Origin: Anomaloglossus baeobatrachus
Lineage: Eukaryota; Chordata; Amphibia; Anura; Aromobatidae
Direction of reading: 5' to 3'
DNA: 64,000 nucleotides
Assembly (NCBI RefSeq): GCF_048569485.1
Contig: NC_134354.1
Coordinates: forward strand, 402,218,185-402,282,184
A program made the translations under genes and the position numbers. Numbering within the stretch: the stretch's first letter is position 1; the number at the start of each line of letters is the position of its first letter. The notes beneath the pieces are model-generated. The model saw only the letters and a list, made by a program, of their open reading frames with translations. It made no database searches and was not told the origin of the DNA. This document shows, in pieces, positions 1 through 13,270 of this stretch.

Positions 1-2524
1 TTCTTCCAATGCCCACCGCACCATACACCCACTGGGGCAATACCCTACTTGCGGAGGGACTACCATACTAGCTGCTAATACCATCAGCCCCAGTAGAGAC
101 ATTTTGCAGGGGCGGCTCCCTACACATAGCCGCAACACCACAAGTGGCGTCACGAATAAACTTTGATCACCAATCCCCTGTAAATATCCCCATTACAAAA
201 AAGGCCTAGGGCGCGGAACCGGGTAACTGCCACCATCGTGACATCCCCAAGACGTACACTGCCCGGAACCGAGTACCCCATATCCCTGTGTGCTACAACC
301 CTTTTTCTTGGCGTCACGAACAGGATTGAACTGGACCCGGTCAAACCGGGTGACGTGTGCCTTAAAAACTGTATTATATGGACTGAACTTAATTGTTTGA
401 AAAACCGCCTCCATTTTGCTGGGAAAAATAACTACGCCACAGCAGAATAAAATGCGTGAAAAAGAAACCCCGCCCACGACTCCTGTAAGCGCGGGCGGAA
501 GAAGGCAGTAGCCTGACCCGGAAGTTCCCAGAGGTCCTCCAGTCCCGCAAGAGTGGTAAAGAAAAACAAAGGGGGACTGGAAAAATGCAGTCACCTGATA
601 GCGGAAACGCAGCGGGGTCTGCCCCGGTGGACCAGGTGGCAGCACCCGGTGCCGGAGCGATGGTACTGATCATGCCGATCACCCTGAAGTACGTTCCCGG
701 AGCGGTATGGCTGGCCCAATATGATGGCAAACCGGACGCCTTACCCGGGTTAAAAATGAAATATGCACCGTGTTGACATGTATGCAATTACCGGAAAGCA
801 GCGGGCATCTGTTGTGCTGGGACAGTTGATGGGTTGCAGCAGAACTGGAGGTGGAAACCTGGTCGACATAGATCGGGAATCTGTGCTCACCATCTTTGAA
901 AAATTAAAAGCTGCTTTTGAAACCCGCACAGAAGCATTGCTGCGGATGGACTTTTTTAATTGCAGGCAGCGGCCCCAGGATAACATGAGAGACTATACGC
1001 TAAGATTGCAAGCTGCACTACGGACTCTGAAACACATAGATCCCATTGATAACCAGGCAGGAAACAAAATGATGGTTGTACAATTCCTGCATGGGTCCGT
1101 AGAGGACCGCAAACAACTGTGCCTGTGGGCCCTAGAACACCCAAACTTGGACATTGATGTTTTAAAAGACCGAGCTGTAAAAGACCTGCAGTCCCCTGCA
1201 ACCACAGACTCTGTTTCCCAGTCCTAGCAACCAAGTACCTCACCTGTGAGGATGGAACCCCCTTCCTCAGCTGTGGCAGCAGCTAATGAGCAGGCTGCGC
1301 CCCCTTGTGCTACAATTGACTTGTGTTCCCAGGTACAGCAGCTGAGCAAAGACGTTGCTAGGATCCTGAAAGTGATGCAGCTCCAGCCAGAATCCAAGCT
1401 GTTTTAAAAGATCCAGTTAGCTGATTTCCCTGAGGACGTCCATTGGATTCGAGGTAGGAGAAACCCGTCGTTCAGAGGGAGGAGCAGCGACCGCTATGAC
1501 TCATCTGGACAACCTATCTGCCGTAGTTGCCACAAAGCCGGCCATTTTGCACGCAGGTGTCCTTTAAACCAGCAAATCCTAAGGTCAAGGGCCAACCCCC
1601 AGGATTAAAGAGACAAGGCCCAGCTGACTGGCGAGACCGGTATGTAGGAGGACGACCAATTCTGTCCATCACCTTGGACGGGATCCCCACTTCAGCATTG
1701 CTGGATACCGGCTCCCAGGTAACCACCATACCATATGTACTGTACAAAAGGTTTTGGTCAGACACTGAACGTACCTGCCCGGACTCAGGCCTCACTATTT
1801 ATGCTTTAAATGCACTACCAGTAACTCAAATCGGGTTTAAAGAAGTCACCATAAAAGTGGGGAGGGTAGAGTTAAAAGGCCAAGGCCTAATTGTAGTCAA
1901 AAGTGATAAAAATGATAGGAATCCGCAGGTGACCAATGTCATTGAAAACTGTTTAGGAGAACTGTTGTTTTTACCCCAACAGATTGCTGAAACTGCAGGT
2001 GCTAGGCAGCAGAGGGTCCTGCAGAGAGAAATCCGAGCCCTCCTGCAAAGACAACAGGTAATCCTGTCTGATGGAGAAATTGGTAATGTATGGGTAACAG
2101 ACCCTGGTCTCATTGTAATACCACCCAGAAGTGAAATGATGATCTGGTGTCGGGCGGCCATACGCTTAAAGGGCAGGACTAACAGGCGGTAGTGGAGGCC
2201 ATCTATTCAGAAAATTGTGCCACGGTTCTGACAGCCAGGGGAGTGGTTGATGTCCGCCGGGGAAGAGTACCCATGCAAGTATTAAATTATGGGGAAGAAG
2301 AAACCAAATTGCCCAGGTACACCACAACTGCCAAATTGTTCACGGTAACAGATGACTCCATCCAGACAGTGGAATCCCTGGTCCCATCAGAGCCAGCGGA
2401 GGTTGACAACCCTAAACAACAGCTAGAGGATTGGTGTCAAGAGTTACATGTAGGTACTAAATCCACACCTACACCAGAAACACGGGGTTTACAGGGTAGT
2501 ACAAGAATACGAGCAAGTCTTTAG
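1..2524 (+). mobile_element. Ty3/gypsy-like LTR retrotransposon fossil (leader, gag, protease)
   Basis: Seen: a leader region up to about 580 contains a primer-binding-like TGGCGTCACGAACAGGAT at 308-325. A gag-like region (about 585-1510) has a capsid-type helical stretch around 763-1227. A CCHC zinc knuckle (CRSCHKAGHFARRC) is encoded near 1518-1560. A retropepsin domain with the catalytic LLDTGS motif lies near 1640-1900, followed by about 600 bp of further pol-like coding sequence. Family knowledge: gag, CCHC, then aspartic protease is the order in Ty3/gypsy (Metaviridae) elements. Reverse transcriptase, integrase and a 3' LTR are not present in the window; homology stops near 2524. The copy is broken, with several breaks, and looks old and incomplete. 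The left end lies outside the window or is not recognisable. Confidence 0.75.
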
Positions 2525-2639
2525 TAAACACCCATTAGACCAGAGGTCTCAGACACGCGGCCCCTGACGCTGCTTTTTGCCGCCCGCATACCCGGTGAAG
2601 ATCAAAGCTCTATGTCGGGCGCCGGCAGGCAGAGTACGG

Positions 2640-2757
2640 TCCTTCTAGTATTGTGTCCATCCTTCTAGTATTTTGTCCATCATTGTAGTATTCTGCCCAT
2701 CCTTGTAGTGTTCTGCCCATCCTTCAAGTATTGTGCCCATCTTTGTGCCCTTGTCCC
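2640..2757 (-). repeat. Inverted outpost of the 20-bp satellite
   Basis: About six degenerate units of the same 20-bp repeat as the large array to the right, but reverse-complemented (TAGTATTGTGCCCATCCTTG-like units). They are separated from the main array by about 355 bp of different sequence, so the array and this outpost form an inverted pair. Confidence 0.85.
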
Positions 2758-3112
2758 CTATTATGCCGCTCTTCAGAGATGCAAAAAAAAAAAAAAAATA
2801 AATAAATAATTCTTCTCAACTTTCCTCCCGTTCCCTCAGGGCTGCGTGCTGATCAGTGTTTGCAGCGTTTTGGAGGTAGCATGTTTCAGCTGCGTCCAGA
2901 GCGCTGGGTTGTACAATACAGGCAGAGTGGATGGGATTTCTAGAAATCGCATCCACTGTGCAAGTGCGTGCCGCAGCAAACACTGATCTGCGGTGCGGCT
3001 TTAAGAGTCGCAAGTGTCTTCCGTACTGAGAATACAGCGAGGAGACCACAAGTGCCCGAACCCTGATAGTTGGTATGAGCAGCTGCAGTCTCCTGTATTC
3101 TCCTGCAGAGCA
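2758..3112. other. Spacer between inverted satellite arms, no gene seen
   Basis: Contains an A-run (about 2778-2795) and short self-complementary words such as GATCAGTGTTTGC and its complement GCAAACACTGATC. No coding signal or known element was recognised. The preceding bases near 2540 (CAGAGGTCTCAGA) resemble a hAT-type terminus, but no matching partner end was found. Confidence 0.4.
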
Positions 3113-6100
3113 CAATACTACAAGGATGAACACAATACTACTGGGCACAATACTACAAGGATGGGCACAATACTAGAAGGATGGACACAATACTAGAAGG
3201 GTGCACAATACTAGAAGGATGGCCACCATACTAGAAGGATGGACACAATACTACAAGGATGGACACAATACTACAAGGATGGGCAGAATACTACAAGGAT
3301 GGGCACAATACTACTGGGCAGAATACTACAAAGATGGGCACAATACTACAAGGATGAGCATGATACTACAAGGATAAGCACAATACTACAAGGATGAGCA
3401 CAATACTACAAGGATAGGCACAATACAAGGATGGTCACAATACTACAAAGATGGGCACAATACTACAAGGATGAGCACAATACTACTGGGCACAATACTA
3501 CTGGGCACAATACTACAAGGATAGGCACAATACTACAAGGATGGGTACAATACTACAAGGATGGGGATGAGGATGGACACAATACTACAAGGATGGGCAT
3601 AGTACTACAAAGCACAAGGATAGACAATCCTACAAGGATGGGCAGAAAACAATAAGGATGAGCACAATACTACAAAAATGGGCAGAATACTACAAGGATG
3701 GGCACAATAATAGAAGGATGGACACAATACTACAAGGATGGACACAATACTACAAGGATGGGCAGAATACTACAAGGATGGGCAGCATACTACAAGGATG
3801 GGCAGAATACTACAAGGATGAGACCTATACTACAAGGATGAGCACAAAACTATAAGGATGAGCACAAAACTATAAGGATGGGCAGAATACTATAAAAATA
3901 GGCACAATACTACAAGGATGTGCAGAATACTACATGGATGAGCACAATACTACATGGATGAGCACAATACTACAAGGATGAGCACAATACTACAAGGATG
4001 GGCAGAATACTACAAGGATGGGCACAATACTACTGGAAGAATACTACAAGGATAGGCACAATACTACAAGGATGGGGCACAATACTACTGGGCAGAATAC
4101 TACAAGGATGGGCACAATACTACAAGGATGAGCACAATACTACAAGAATAAGCACAATACTACAAAGATGAACACAATACTACAAGGATAGGCACAATAC
4201 TACAAGGATAGGCACAATACTACAAGGATGAGCACAATACTGCAATGATGGGCAGAATACTACAATGATGGGCAAAATACTAGAACGATGGACACAATAC
4301 TAGAAGGATGGACACGATACTAGAAGGATGGGCAGAATACTACAAGGATAGGCACAATGCTATAAGGATGGGCAGAATACTACAAGGATGGGTAGAATAC
4401 TATAAGGATGAGCACAATCCTACAAGGATGAGCACAAGACTACAAGGATGAGCAAAATACTACATGGATAGGCACAATACTACAAGGATAGGCACAACAC
4501 TACAAGAATGGGCACAATACTACAAGGATGGGCACACTACTACAAGGATGGGCAGAATACTACAAGGATAGGCACAATGCTATAAGGATGGGCAGAATAC
4601 TACAAGGATGGGCAGAATACTATAAGGATGAGCACAATCCTACAAGGATGAGCACAATCCTACAAGGATGAGCACAATACTACAAGGATGGGCAGAATAC
4701 AATAATGATGAGCACAATACTACAAGGATGGGCAGAATACTACAAGGATGGATACAATACTACAAGGATGGACACAATACTACAAGGATGGACACAATAC
4801 TACAAGGATGGGCAGAATACTACAAGGATGGGCACAATATTACAAGGATGGGCACAATACTACAAGGATGGGCACAATACTACAAGGATGAGCACAATCC
4901 TACAAGGATGGGCAGAATACAATAAGGATGAGCACAATATTACAAGGATGGGCAGAATACTACAATGATGGACACAATACTACAAGGATGGACACAATAC
5001 TACAAAGATGGGCACAATACTACAAGGATGAGCATGATACTACAAGGATAAGCACAATACTACAAGGATGAGCACAATACTACAAGGATAGGCACAATAC
5101 TACAAGGATGGTCACAATACTACAAAGATGGGCACAATACTACAAGGATGAGCACAATACTACTGGGCACAATACTACTGGGCACAATACTACAAGGATA
5201 GGCACAATACTACAAGGATGGGTACAATACTACAAGGATGGGCATGAGGATGGACACAATACTACAAGGATGGGCATAGTACTACAAAGCACAAGGATAG
5301 ACAATCCTATAAACATGGGCACAATAATACAAGGATGGGCACAATACTACAAGGATGAGCACAATACTACAAAGATGAGCACAATAATACAAGGATGGGC
5401 AGAAAACAATAAGGATGAGCACAATACTACAAAAATGGGCAGAATACTACAAGGATGGACACAATAATAGAAGGATGGACACAATACTAGAAGGATGGGC
5501 ACAATACTAGAAGGATGGGCACAATACTAGAAGGATGGACACAATACTACAAGGATGGACACAATACTACAAGGATGGACACAATACTACAAGGATGGGC
5601 AGAATACTACAAGGATGGGCAGAATACTACAAGGATGGGCAGAATACTACAAGAATGAGACCTATACTACAAGGATGAGCACAAAACTATAAGGATGAGC
5701 ACAAAACTATAAGGATGGGCAGAATACTATAAAAATAGGCACAATACTACAAGGATGTGCAGAATACTACAAGGATGAGCACAATACTACAAGGATGAGC
5801 ACAATACTACAAGGATGGGCAGAATACTACAAGGATGGGGACAATACTACTGGCAGAATACTACAAGGATAGGCACAATACTACAAGGATGGGGTACAAT
5901 ACTACTGGGCAGAATACTACAAGGATGGGCACAATACTACAAGGATGAGCACAATACTACAAGAATAAGCACAATACTACAAAGATGAACACAATACTAC
6001 AAGGATAGGCACAATACTACAAGGATAGGCACAATACTACAAGGATGAGCACAATACTGCAATGATGGGCAGAATACTACAAGGATAGGCACAATACTAC

Positions 6101-9100
6101 AAGGATAGGCACAATACTACAAGGATGAGCACAATACTGCAATGATGGGCAGAATACTACAATGATGGGCAAAATACTAGAACGATGGACACAATACTAG
6201 AAGGATGGACACGATACTAGAAGGATGGGCAGAATACTACAAGGATAGGCACAATGCTATAAGGATGGGCAGAATACTACAAGGATGGGTAGAATACTAT
6301 AAGGATGAGCAAAATCCTACAAGGATGAGCACAATACTACAAGGATGAACAAAATACTACATGGATAGGCACAATACTACAAGGATAGGCACAACACTAC
6401 AAGGATGGGCACAATACTACAAGGATGGGCACACTACTACAAGGATGCGCAGAATACTACAAGGATAGGCACAATGCTATAAGGATGGGCAGAATACTAC
6501 AAGGATGGGCAGAATACTGTAAGGATGAGCACAATCCTACAAGGATGAGCACAATCCTACAAGGATGAGCACAATACAATAACGATGAGCACAATACTAC
6601 AAGGATGGGCAGAATACTACAAGGATGGATACAATACTACAAGGATGGACACAATACTACAAGGATGGACACAATACTACAAGGATGGGAAGAATACTAC
6701 AAGGATGGGAAGAATACTACAAGGATGGGCACAATACTACAAGGATGAGCACAATCCTACAAGGATGAGCACAATACTACAAGGATGGGCAGAATACAAT
6801 AAGGATGAGCACAATATTACAAGGATGGGCAGAATACTACAAGGATGGACACAATACTACAAGGATGGGCAGAATACTACAAGGATGGGCACAATACTAC
6901 TGGGCAGAATACTACAAAGATGGGCACAATACTACAAGGATGAGCATGATACTACAAGGATAAGCACAATACTACAAGGATGAGCACAATACTACAAGGA
7001 TAGGCACAATACTACAAGGATGGTCACAATACTACAAAGATGGGCACAATACTACAAGGATGAGCACAATACTACTGGGCACAATACTACAAGGATAGGC
7101 ACAATACTACAAGGATGGGTACAATACTACAAGCATGGGAATGAGGATGGACACAATACTACAAGGATGGGCATAGTACTACAAAGCACAAGGATAGACA
7201 ATCCTACAAACATGGGCACAATAATACAAGGATGGGCACAAAACTATAAGGATGAGCACAAAACTATAAGGATGAGCACAATACTACAAGGATGGGCAGA
7301 ATACAATAAGGATGAGCACAATACTACAAAAATGGGCAGAATACTATAAGGATGGACACAATAATAGAAGGATGGACACAATACTAGAAAGATAGACACA
7401 ATACTAGAAGGATGGGCACAATACTAGAAGGATGGGCACAATACTAGAAGGATGGGCACCATACTAGAAGGATGGACACAATACTACAAGGATGGACACA
7501 ATACTACAAAGATGGGCACAATACTACAAGGATGGGCACAATACTACTGGGCACAATACTACAAGGATAGGCACAATACTACAAGGATGGGTACAATATT
7601 ACAAGGATGGGCATGAGGATGGACACAATACTACAAGGATGGGCATAGTACTACAAAGCACAAGGATAGACAATCCTACAAACATGGGCACAATACTACA
7701 TGATGAGCACAAAACTATAAGGATGAGCACAAAACTATAAGGATGGGTAGAATACTATAAAAATAGGCACAATACAAGGATGAGCCCAATACTACAAGGA
7801 TGAGCACAATACTACAAGGATGGGCAGAATACTACAAGGATGGGCACAATACTACAAAAATGGGCAGAATACTACAAGGATGGACACAATAATAGAAGGA
7901 TGGACACAATACTAGAAGGATAGACACAATACTAGAAGGATGGGCACAATACTAGAAGGATGGGTACAATACTAGAAGGATGGGCACCATACTAGAAGGA
8001 TGGACACAATACTACAAGGATGGACACAATACTACAAGGATGGGCACAATACTACAAGGATGGGCACAATACTACTGGGCACAATACTACAAGGATAGGC
8101 ACAATACTACAAGGATGGGTACAATACTACAAGGATGGGCATGAGGCTGGACACAATACTACAAGGATGGGCATAGTACTACAAAGCACAAGGATAGACA
8201 ATCCTACAAACATGGGCACAATACTACATGATGAGCACAAAACTATAAGGATGGGCAGAATACTATAAAAATAGGCACAATACTACAAGGATGAGCCCAA
8301 TACTACAAGGATGAGCCCAATACTACAAGGATGAGCACAATACTACAAGGATGAGCACAATACTACATGGATGGGCACAATACTACAAGGATGAGCACAA
8401 TACTACAAGAATAAGCACAATACTACCAAGATGAACACAATACTACAAGGATAGGCACAATACTACAAGGATGAGCGCAATACTACAATGATGGGTAAAA
8501 TACTAAAAGGACGGACACAATACTAGAAGGATGGACACGATACTAGAAGGATGGGCAGAATACTACAAGGATGGGCAGAATACTATAAGGATGAGCACAA
8601 TCCTACAAGGATGAGCACAATACTACAAGGATGAGCACAACACTACAAGGATGGGCAGAATACTACAAGGATGGGCAGAATACTACAATGATAGGCACAA
8701 TGCTATAAGGATGGGCAGAATACTACAAGGATGGGCACAATACTAGAAGGATGGGCACAGTACTACAAGGATGGGCACAACACTACAAGGATGGGCAGAA
8801 TACTACAAGGATAGGCACAATGCTATAAGGATGGGCAGAATACTACAAGGATGGGCAGAATACTATAAGAATGAGCACAATCCTACAAGGATGAGCACAA
8901 TCCTACAAGGATGAGCACAATACGATAAGGATGAGCACAATACTACAAGGATGGGCAGAATACAATAAGGATGAGCACAATACTACAAGGATGGGCAGAA
9001 TACTACAAGGATGGACACAATACTACAAGGATGGACACAATACTACAAGGATGGACACAATACTACAAGGATGGGCAGAATACTACAAGGATGGGCACAA

Positions 9101-10286
9101 TACTACAAGGATGGGCACTATACTACAAGGATGAGCACAATCCTACAAGGATGAGCACAATACTACAAGGATGAGCACAATACTACAAGGATGAGCACAA
9201 TACTACTAGGATGGGCAGAATACAATACGGATGAGCACAATACTACAAGGATGGGCAGAATACTACAAGGATGGACACAATACTACAAGGATGGACACAA
9301 TACTACAAAGATGGGCAGAATACTACAAGGATGGGTAGAATACTACAAGGATGGACACAATACTACAAGGATGGACACAATACTACAAAGATGGGCAGAA
9401 TACTACAAGGATGGGCAGAATACTACAAGGATGGGTAGAATACTACAAGGATGGGCACAATACTACAAGGATGAGCACAAAACTACAAGGATGAGCACAA
9501 TACTACAAGGATGAGCACAGTGCTACAATGATGGGCAGAATACTACAATGATGGGCAAAATACTAGAAGGATGGACACAATACTAGAAGGATGGACACAA
9601 TACTAGAAGGATGGGCACAATACTACAAGGATGAGCACAATACTACAAGGATGAGCAAAATACTACAAGGATGGGCACAATACTACTGGGCAGAATACTA
9701 CAAAGATGGGCACAATACTACAAGGATGAGCACAATACTACAAAGATAAGCACAATATTACAAGGATAGGCACAATACTACAAGGATAGGCACAATATTA
9801 CAAGGATGGGCACAACACTATAAGGATGGGCAGAATACTACAAGGATGGTCACAATACTACAAGGATGGGCACACTACTACAAGGATGGGCAGAATACTA
9901 CAAGGATGGACACAATACTACAAGGATGGACACAATACTACAAGGATGATCACAATACTATAAAGATGAGCTTAATACTACAAGGATGGGCAGAATACTA
10001 CAAGCATGGGCGCAATACTACTGGGCAGAATACTACAAGGATAGGCACAATACAGCAAGGATGGGCACGATACTACTGGGCAGAATACTACAAGGATGGA
10101 CACAATACTACAAGGATGGGCACAACACTACTGGGCAGAATACTCCAAGGATGAGCACAATACTCCAAGGATGAGCACAATACTACAAGGATGAGCACAA
10201 TACTACAAGAATGAGCACAACACTACAAGGATGGGCAGAATACTACAAGGATGGGCAGAATACTGCAAGGATATGTACAATGCTAC
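3113..10286 (+). repeat. 20-bp satellite array, about 350 units, with higher-order structure
   Basis: Nearly uninterrupted tandem repeats of a 20-bp unit, ACAATACTACAAGGATGGGC, with recurrent variants (AGCACAATACTAC, GGCAGAATACTAC, GATAGGC, and short 12-bp ACTACTGGGCAC units). Variant blocks recur in the same order: the marker ATGAGG followed by a GCATAGTACTACAAAGCACA segment occurs near 3567, 5244, 7141, 7613 and 8141. Spacing is about 1.7-1.9 kb and then about 0.5 kb, showing segmental higher-order duplication. The unit length is not a multiple of three and contains few stops, so several 60-130-codon open frames appear. These encode a 20-residue repeat and are best seen as by-products of the array. 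No gene is called here. Confidence 0.97.
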
Positions 10287-10697
10287 AGCTTGAACCAGAG
10301 TCAAGAAAAACAGGAAAAAGACTTTAACTAGAAAGCAAAAGCTGCTCCCTTCAAACCAAGAGAAATAGTATTGAAAAGAAAAAGAAGGCATTTGTCTGAC
10401 CTCACTCTCAGAATAATAAGCTTCCTGACATCTGGTGATAAATTTGGCTTTGTCTTTGCCATGTTTTATCTGAAAAACTCCAAATAAAAAAAATAACAAT
10501 TTTAGGCAAAATTAGACCACCCATGACAAAATATATAAAACATTTGACCCAGAAAATGTGGAAAACTAACACATAAAGGGATAAAAAAAAAAATGTCAAA
10601 CACAAATTTCATCCTTAGAGCTGACAACCATTGGCTTCCGATTTAAAAAATCACCAGGAAAATAGCACCACAACAACCAGACAGAAGTAATTACACT
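10287..10697. other. AT-rich segment, nothing recognised
   Basis: Single-copy-looking A-rich DNA between the satellite and the next mobile element. Open frames on the minus strand are short and low-complexity. No RNA gene, exon or repeat family was recognised. Confidence 0.4.
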
Positions 10698-10701
10698 TTA
10701 A

Positions 10702-12361
10702 CCCCTTCATGATAAATGACGTACTGGTTGCACCAGAACCTTTTTGCCACTTAAATCACACTGTCAGAATGTGACAGCACACTTTAAATGACCACAGCAG
10801 GGATTGCGCCGTTCCCTGCCACCATCGGAGGCTGTGTGACGTGATCACAGGCAGCTGATGGTTGCTATGGTAGCTCAGGGTCATGTGATGACCCCTGACG
10901 CTACCATGATGTGCTTCCTGCAAGAGCTGACAGACCACCGACTTTCAGAAGAACGCTGAAGTTCTGCTGATCAGAGCAGTGTAGCTCTGATCAACAGAAA
11001 TTAACAAGTGATCAGACTGCTGAACCATAAAGTCCCGCTTTTAAAAATATGACAAAATAAAAAAACAAAGTTAAATCACCCCCCCCCCATTCACCCCATT
11101 GAAAATAATACAGTTAAAAAAATATACACATATTTGGTATCGCCGCGTTCAGAAATGCCCAATCCATCAAAATATAAAATCAATTAATCTGATCAGTACA
11201 CGGTGTGGCAAGTAAAAATTTCAAACCCCAAAATTGCATTTTTTGGTAGCCGCAAATTTTTTTAAAATCCAATAACAGGCGATAAAAACTTAGCATCCAC
11301 ACAAAAATGGTATAATTAAAAACTTCAGCTCAGGACGCAAAAAATAAGCCATCACTGAGTCCCAGATCCCAAAAAATGATAATGCTATGGGTCTCAGAAA
11401 ATGGCGCCAAAAGCGTAATTTTTTTTTTGGATAAACGTCTGAATTTTTTTTAATCCTTAGATAAAAATAAAATTACATATGCTTGGTACCTACAAACACA
11501 TACCGACCTTAGGGGTACTTTGCACACTACAACATCGCAGGTGCGATGTCGGTGGGGTCAAATTGAAAGTGACGCACATCCGGCATCGCAGGTGACATCG
11601 TAGTGTGTAAAGCCTAGATGATACAATTAACGAGCGCAAAAGTGTCGTAATCGTATCATCGGTGTAGCGTCGGCGTAATCCATAATTACGCTGACGCGAC
11701 GGTCCGATGTTGTTCCTCGCTCCAGCAGCAGCACACATCGCTGTGTGTGAAGCCGCAGGAGTGAGGAACATCTCCTACCGGCGTTACCGCGGCTCCCGTA
11801 GGATATGCGGAAGGGAGAAGGTGGGCGGGATGTTTACATCCCGCTCATCTCCGCCCCTCCGCTCCTATTGGCCGCCTGCCGTGTGACGTCGTAGTGACGC
11901 CGTACGACCCGCCCCCTTAATAAGGAGGCGGGTCGCCGGCCAGAGCGACGTCCCAGGACAGGTGAGTCCATGTGAAGCTGCCGTAGCGATAATGTTCGCT
12001 ACGGCAGCTATCACAAGGATATCGCAGCTGTGACGGGGGCGGGGACTATCGCGCTCGGCATCGCAGCATCGGCTTGCGATGTCGTAGCGTGCAAAGCCCG
12101 CCTTAGGCATCATACTGACATGTTAGTTTTACCATATAGTGAACACTGTGAATAAAATATCCCCAAAAGAATCATGCAATTGCACTTTTTTTGAAATTTC
12201 ACTGCACTTGGAGGTTTTTTTTTCCAGTTTCTCAGTACAATATATGGAAAAGTACAGCTCGTCCTGCAAAAAATATTGACAGAAAACTAAAAAAACTTAT
12301 GGCTCTCGAAAGAAGGGGAGCAGAAAACGAAAAACAGAAAATCGCCCGGGGGTGAAGGGGG
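10702..12361. mobile_element. TTAA-flanked non-autonomous DNA transposon (CCCCTTCA-ended family)
   Basis: Bounded by TTAA at 10698-10701 and 12362-12365, with inverted ends CCCCTTCATG / GGTGAAGGGGG. The interior is AT-rich and non-coding, with runs such as GGTATCGCCGCG and a right part reading CGAAAACGGAAAATCGCC-like. The same end type (TTAACCCCTTC) recurs at 39900. TTAA target sites are used by piggyBac and Kolobok transposases; which one mobilised this is not shown. It is interrupted by a MITE at 11512-12102. Confidence 0.7.
11512..12102. mobile_element. Harbinger-like MITE, CGACATCGC family
   Basis: Flanked by TTA at 11509-11511 and 12103-12105. Ends GGGGTACTTTGCACAC and GTGCAAAGCCCGCC are inverted repeats. 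The interior is a long quasi-palindrome rich in CGACATCGC/GCGATGTCG. A 3-bp TWA duplication with GG-starting ends is the signature of PIF/Harbinger elements. It is nested in the larger TTAA element. Confidence 0.8.
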
Positions 12362-12394
12362 TTAAAAAAAAAACACACAGTACTTTTGGTCGCC

Positions 12395-13270
12395 ACTGTA
12401 TATCACATAGGAGACAATGGGGCAGATACAACACAGGAGACACTGGGGACATATAGATCACAGGAAGGGCTTGGAGCATATGCATCACAGAAGAAGCTGG
12501 TGGCATATACATCAAAGGAGACACTAGGGGCATATAGATCACAAGAGAGCATGAGGCATAAACATCACAAGAGGGTATGGGGCATATACATCACAGGAGG
12601 GGATGGGGCATATACATCACAGAAGACCCTGGAGGCATACACATGACAGGAGAGGCTGGAGCTTATACCTTACAGGAGGGGCTGGGGCATCTATACATCA
12701 CTGGAGATCCTGGGGGCTCTGGGAAGGGCTGGGGGCATATACATCACAGAAGACACTGTGGCATATACATCACAGGAGATACTGGGGCATACGAGTATAC
12801 ATCACAGGAGGGGCTTGGGGCATATACATCACTGGAGAGGGCTGGGGCCATATACATCAAAGGGTGGTCTGGGAGGAATATACATCACTGGGGATCCTGA
12901 GGGGCATAGACATGACTGGGGAGGCTGAGGGGCATAGATATCACAGAAGACATTAAGGGCATATACATCACTGGGGAGGGCTGGGAGTAATATAAATCAG
13001 TAGAGAAGCATACACATGGCTGTTGGGCATAGACATGACTGGGGGATACATACTGTACATCACCAGGGAGTAGATACATTACTGGAGGGGACAGAGATCA
13101 CTGGGGTACACATAAATAACTAGGGGCACAGACATTGCTGGTGGGCAAACATCACTCGGGAGGCACAGACATCACTGGGGGCTATATACATCACTGGAGG
13201 GCACATACATCACTGGGGCACAGACATCACTGGGGTTCTAAACATAACTGGGGGCACAAATATCCCTGGG
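12395..13270 (+). repeat. Minisatellite, 26-30-bp unit (GGGGCATATACATCACAGGA)
   Basis: Imperfect tandem units built on GGGGCATATACATCACAGGA, varying 26-31 bp, starting right after the TTAA element. Units grade into the next minisatellite near 13270. Open frames here are repeat artefacts. Confidence 0.9.

Noticed and set aside
3431-9514. Many 60-130-codon frames in the 20-bp satellite, encoding a repeated TILQGWAQYYKDGHNTTRM peptide
   Set aside because: They follow from a stop-poor 20-bp unit cycling through three frames. They start and stop at random unit variants and have no splice, promoter or non-repeat sequence.
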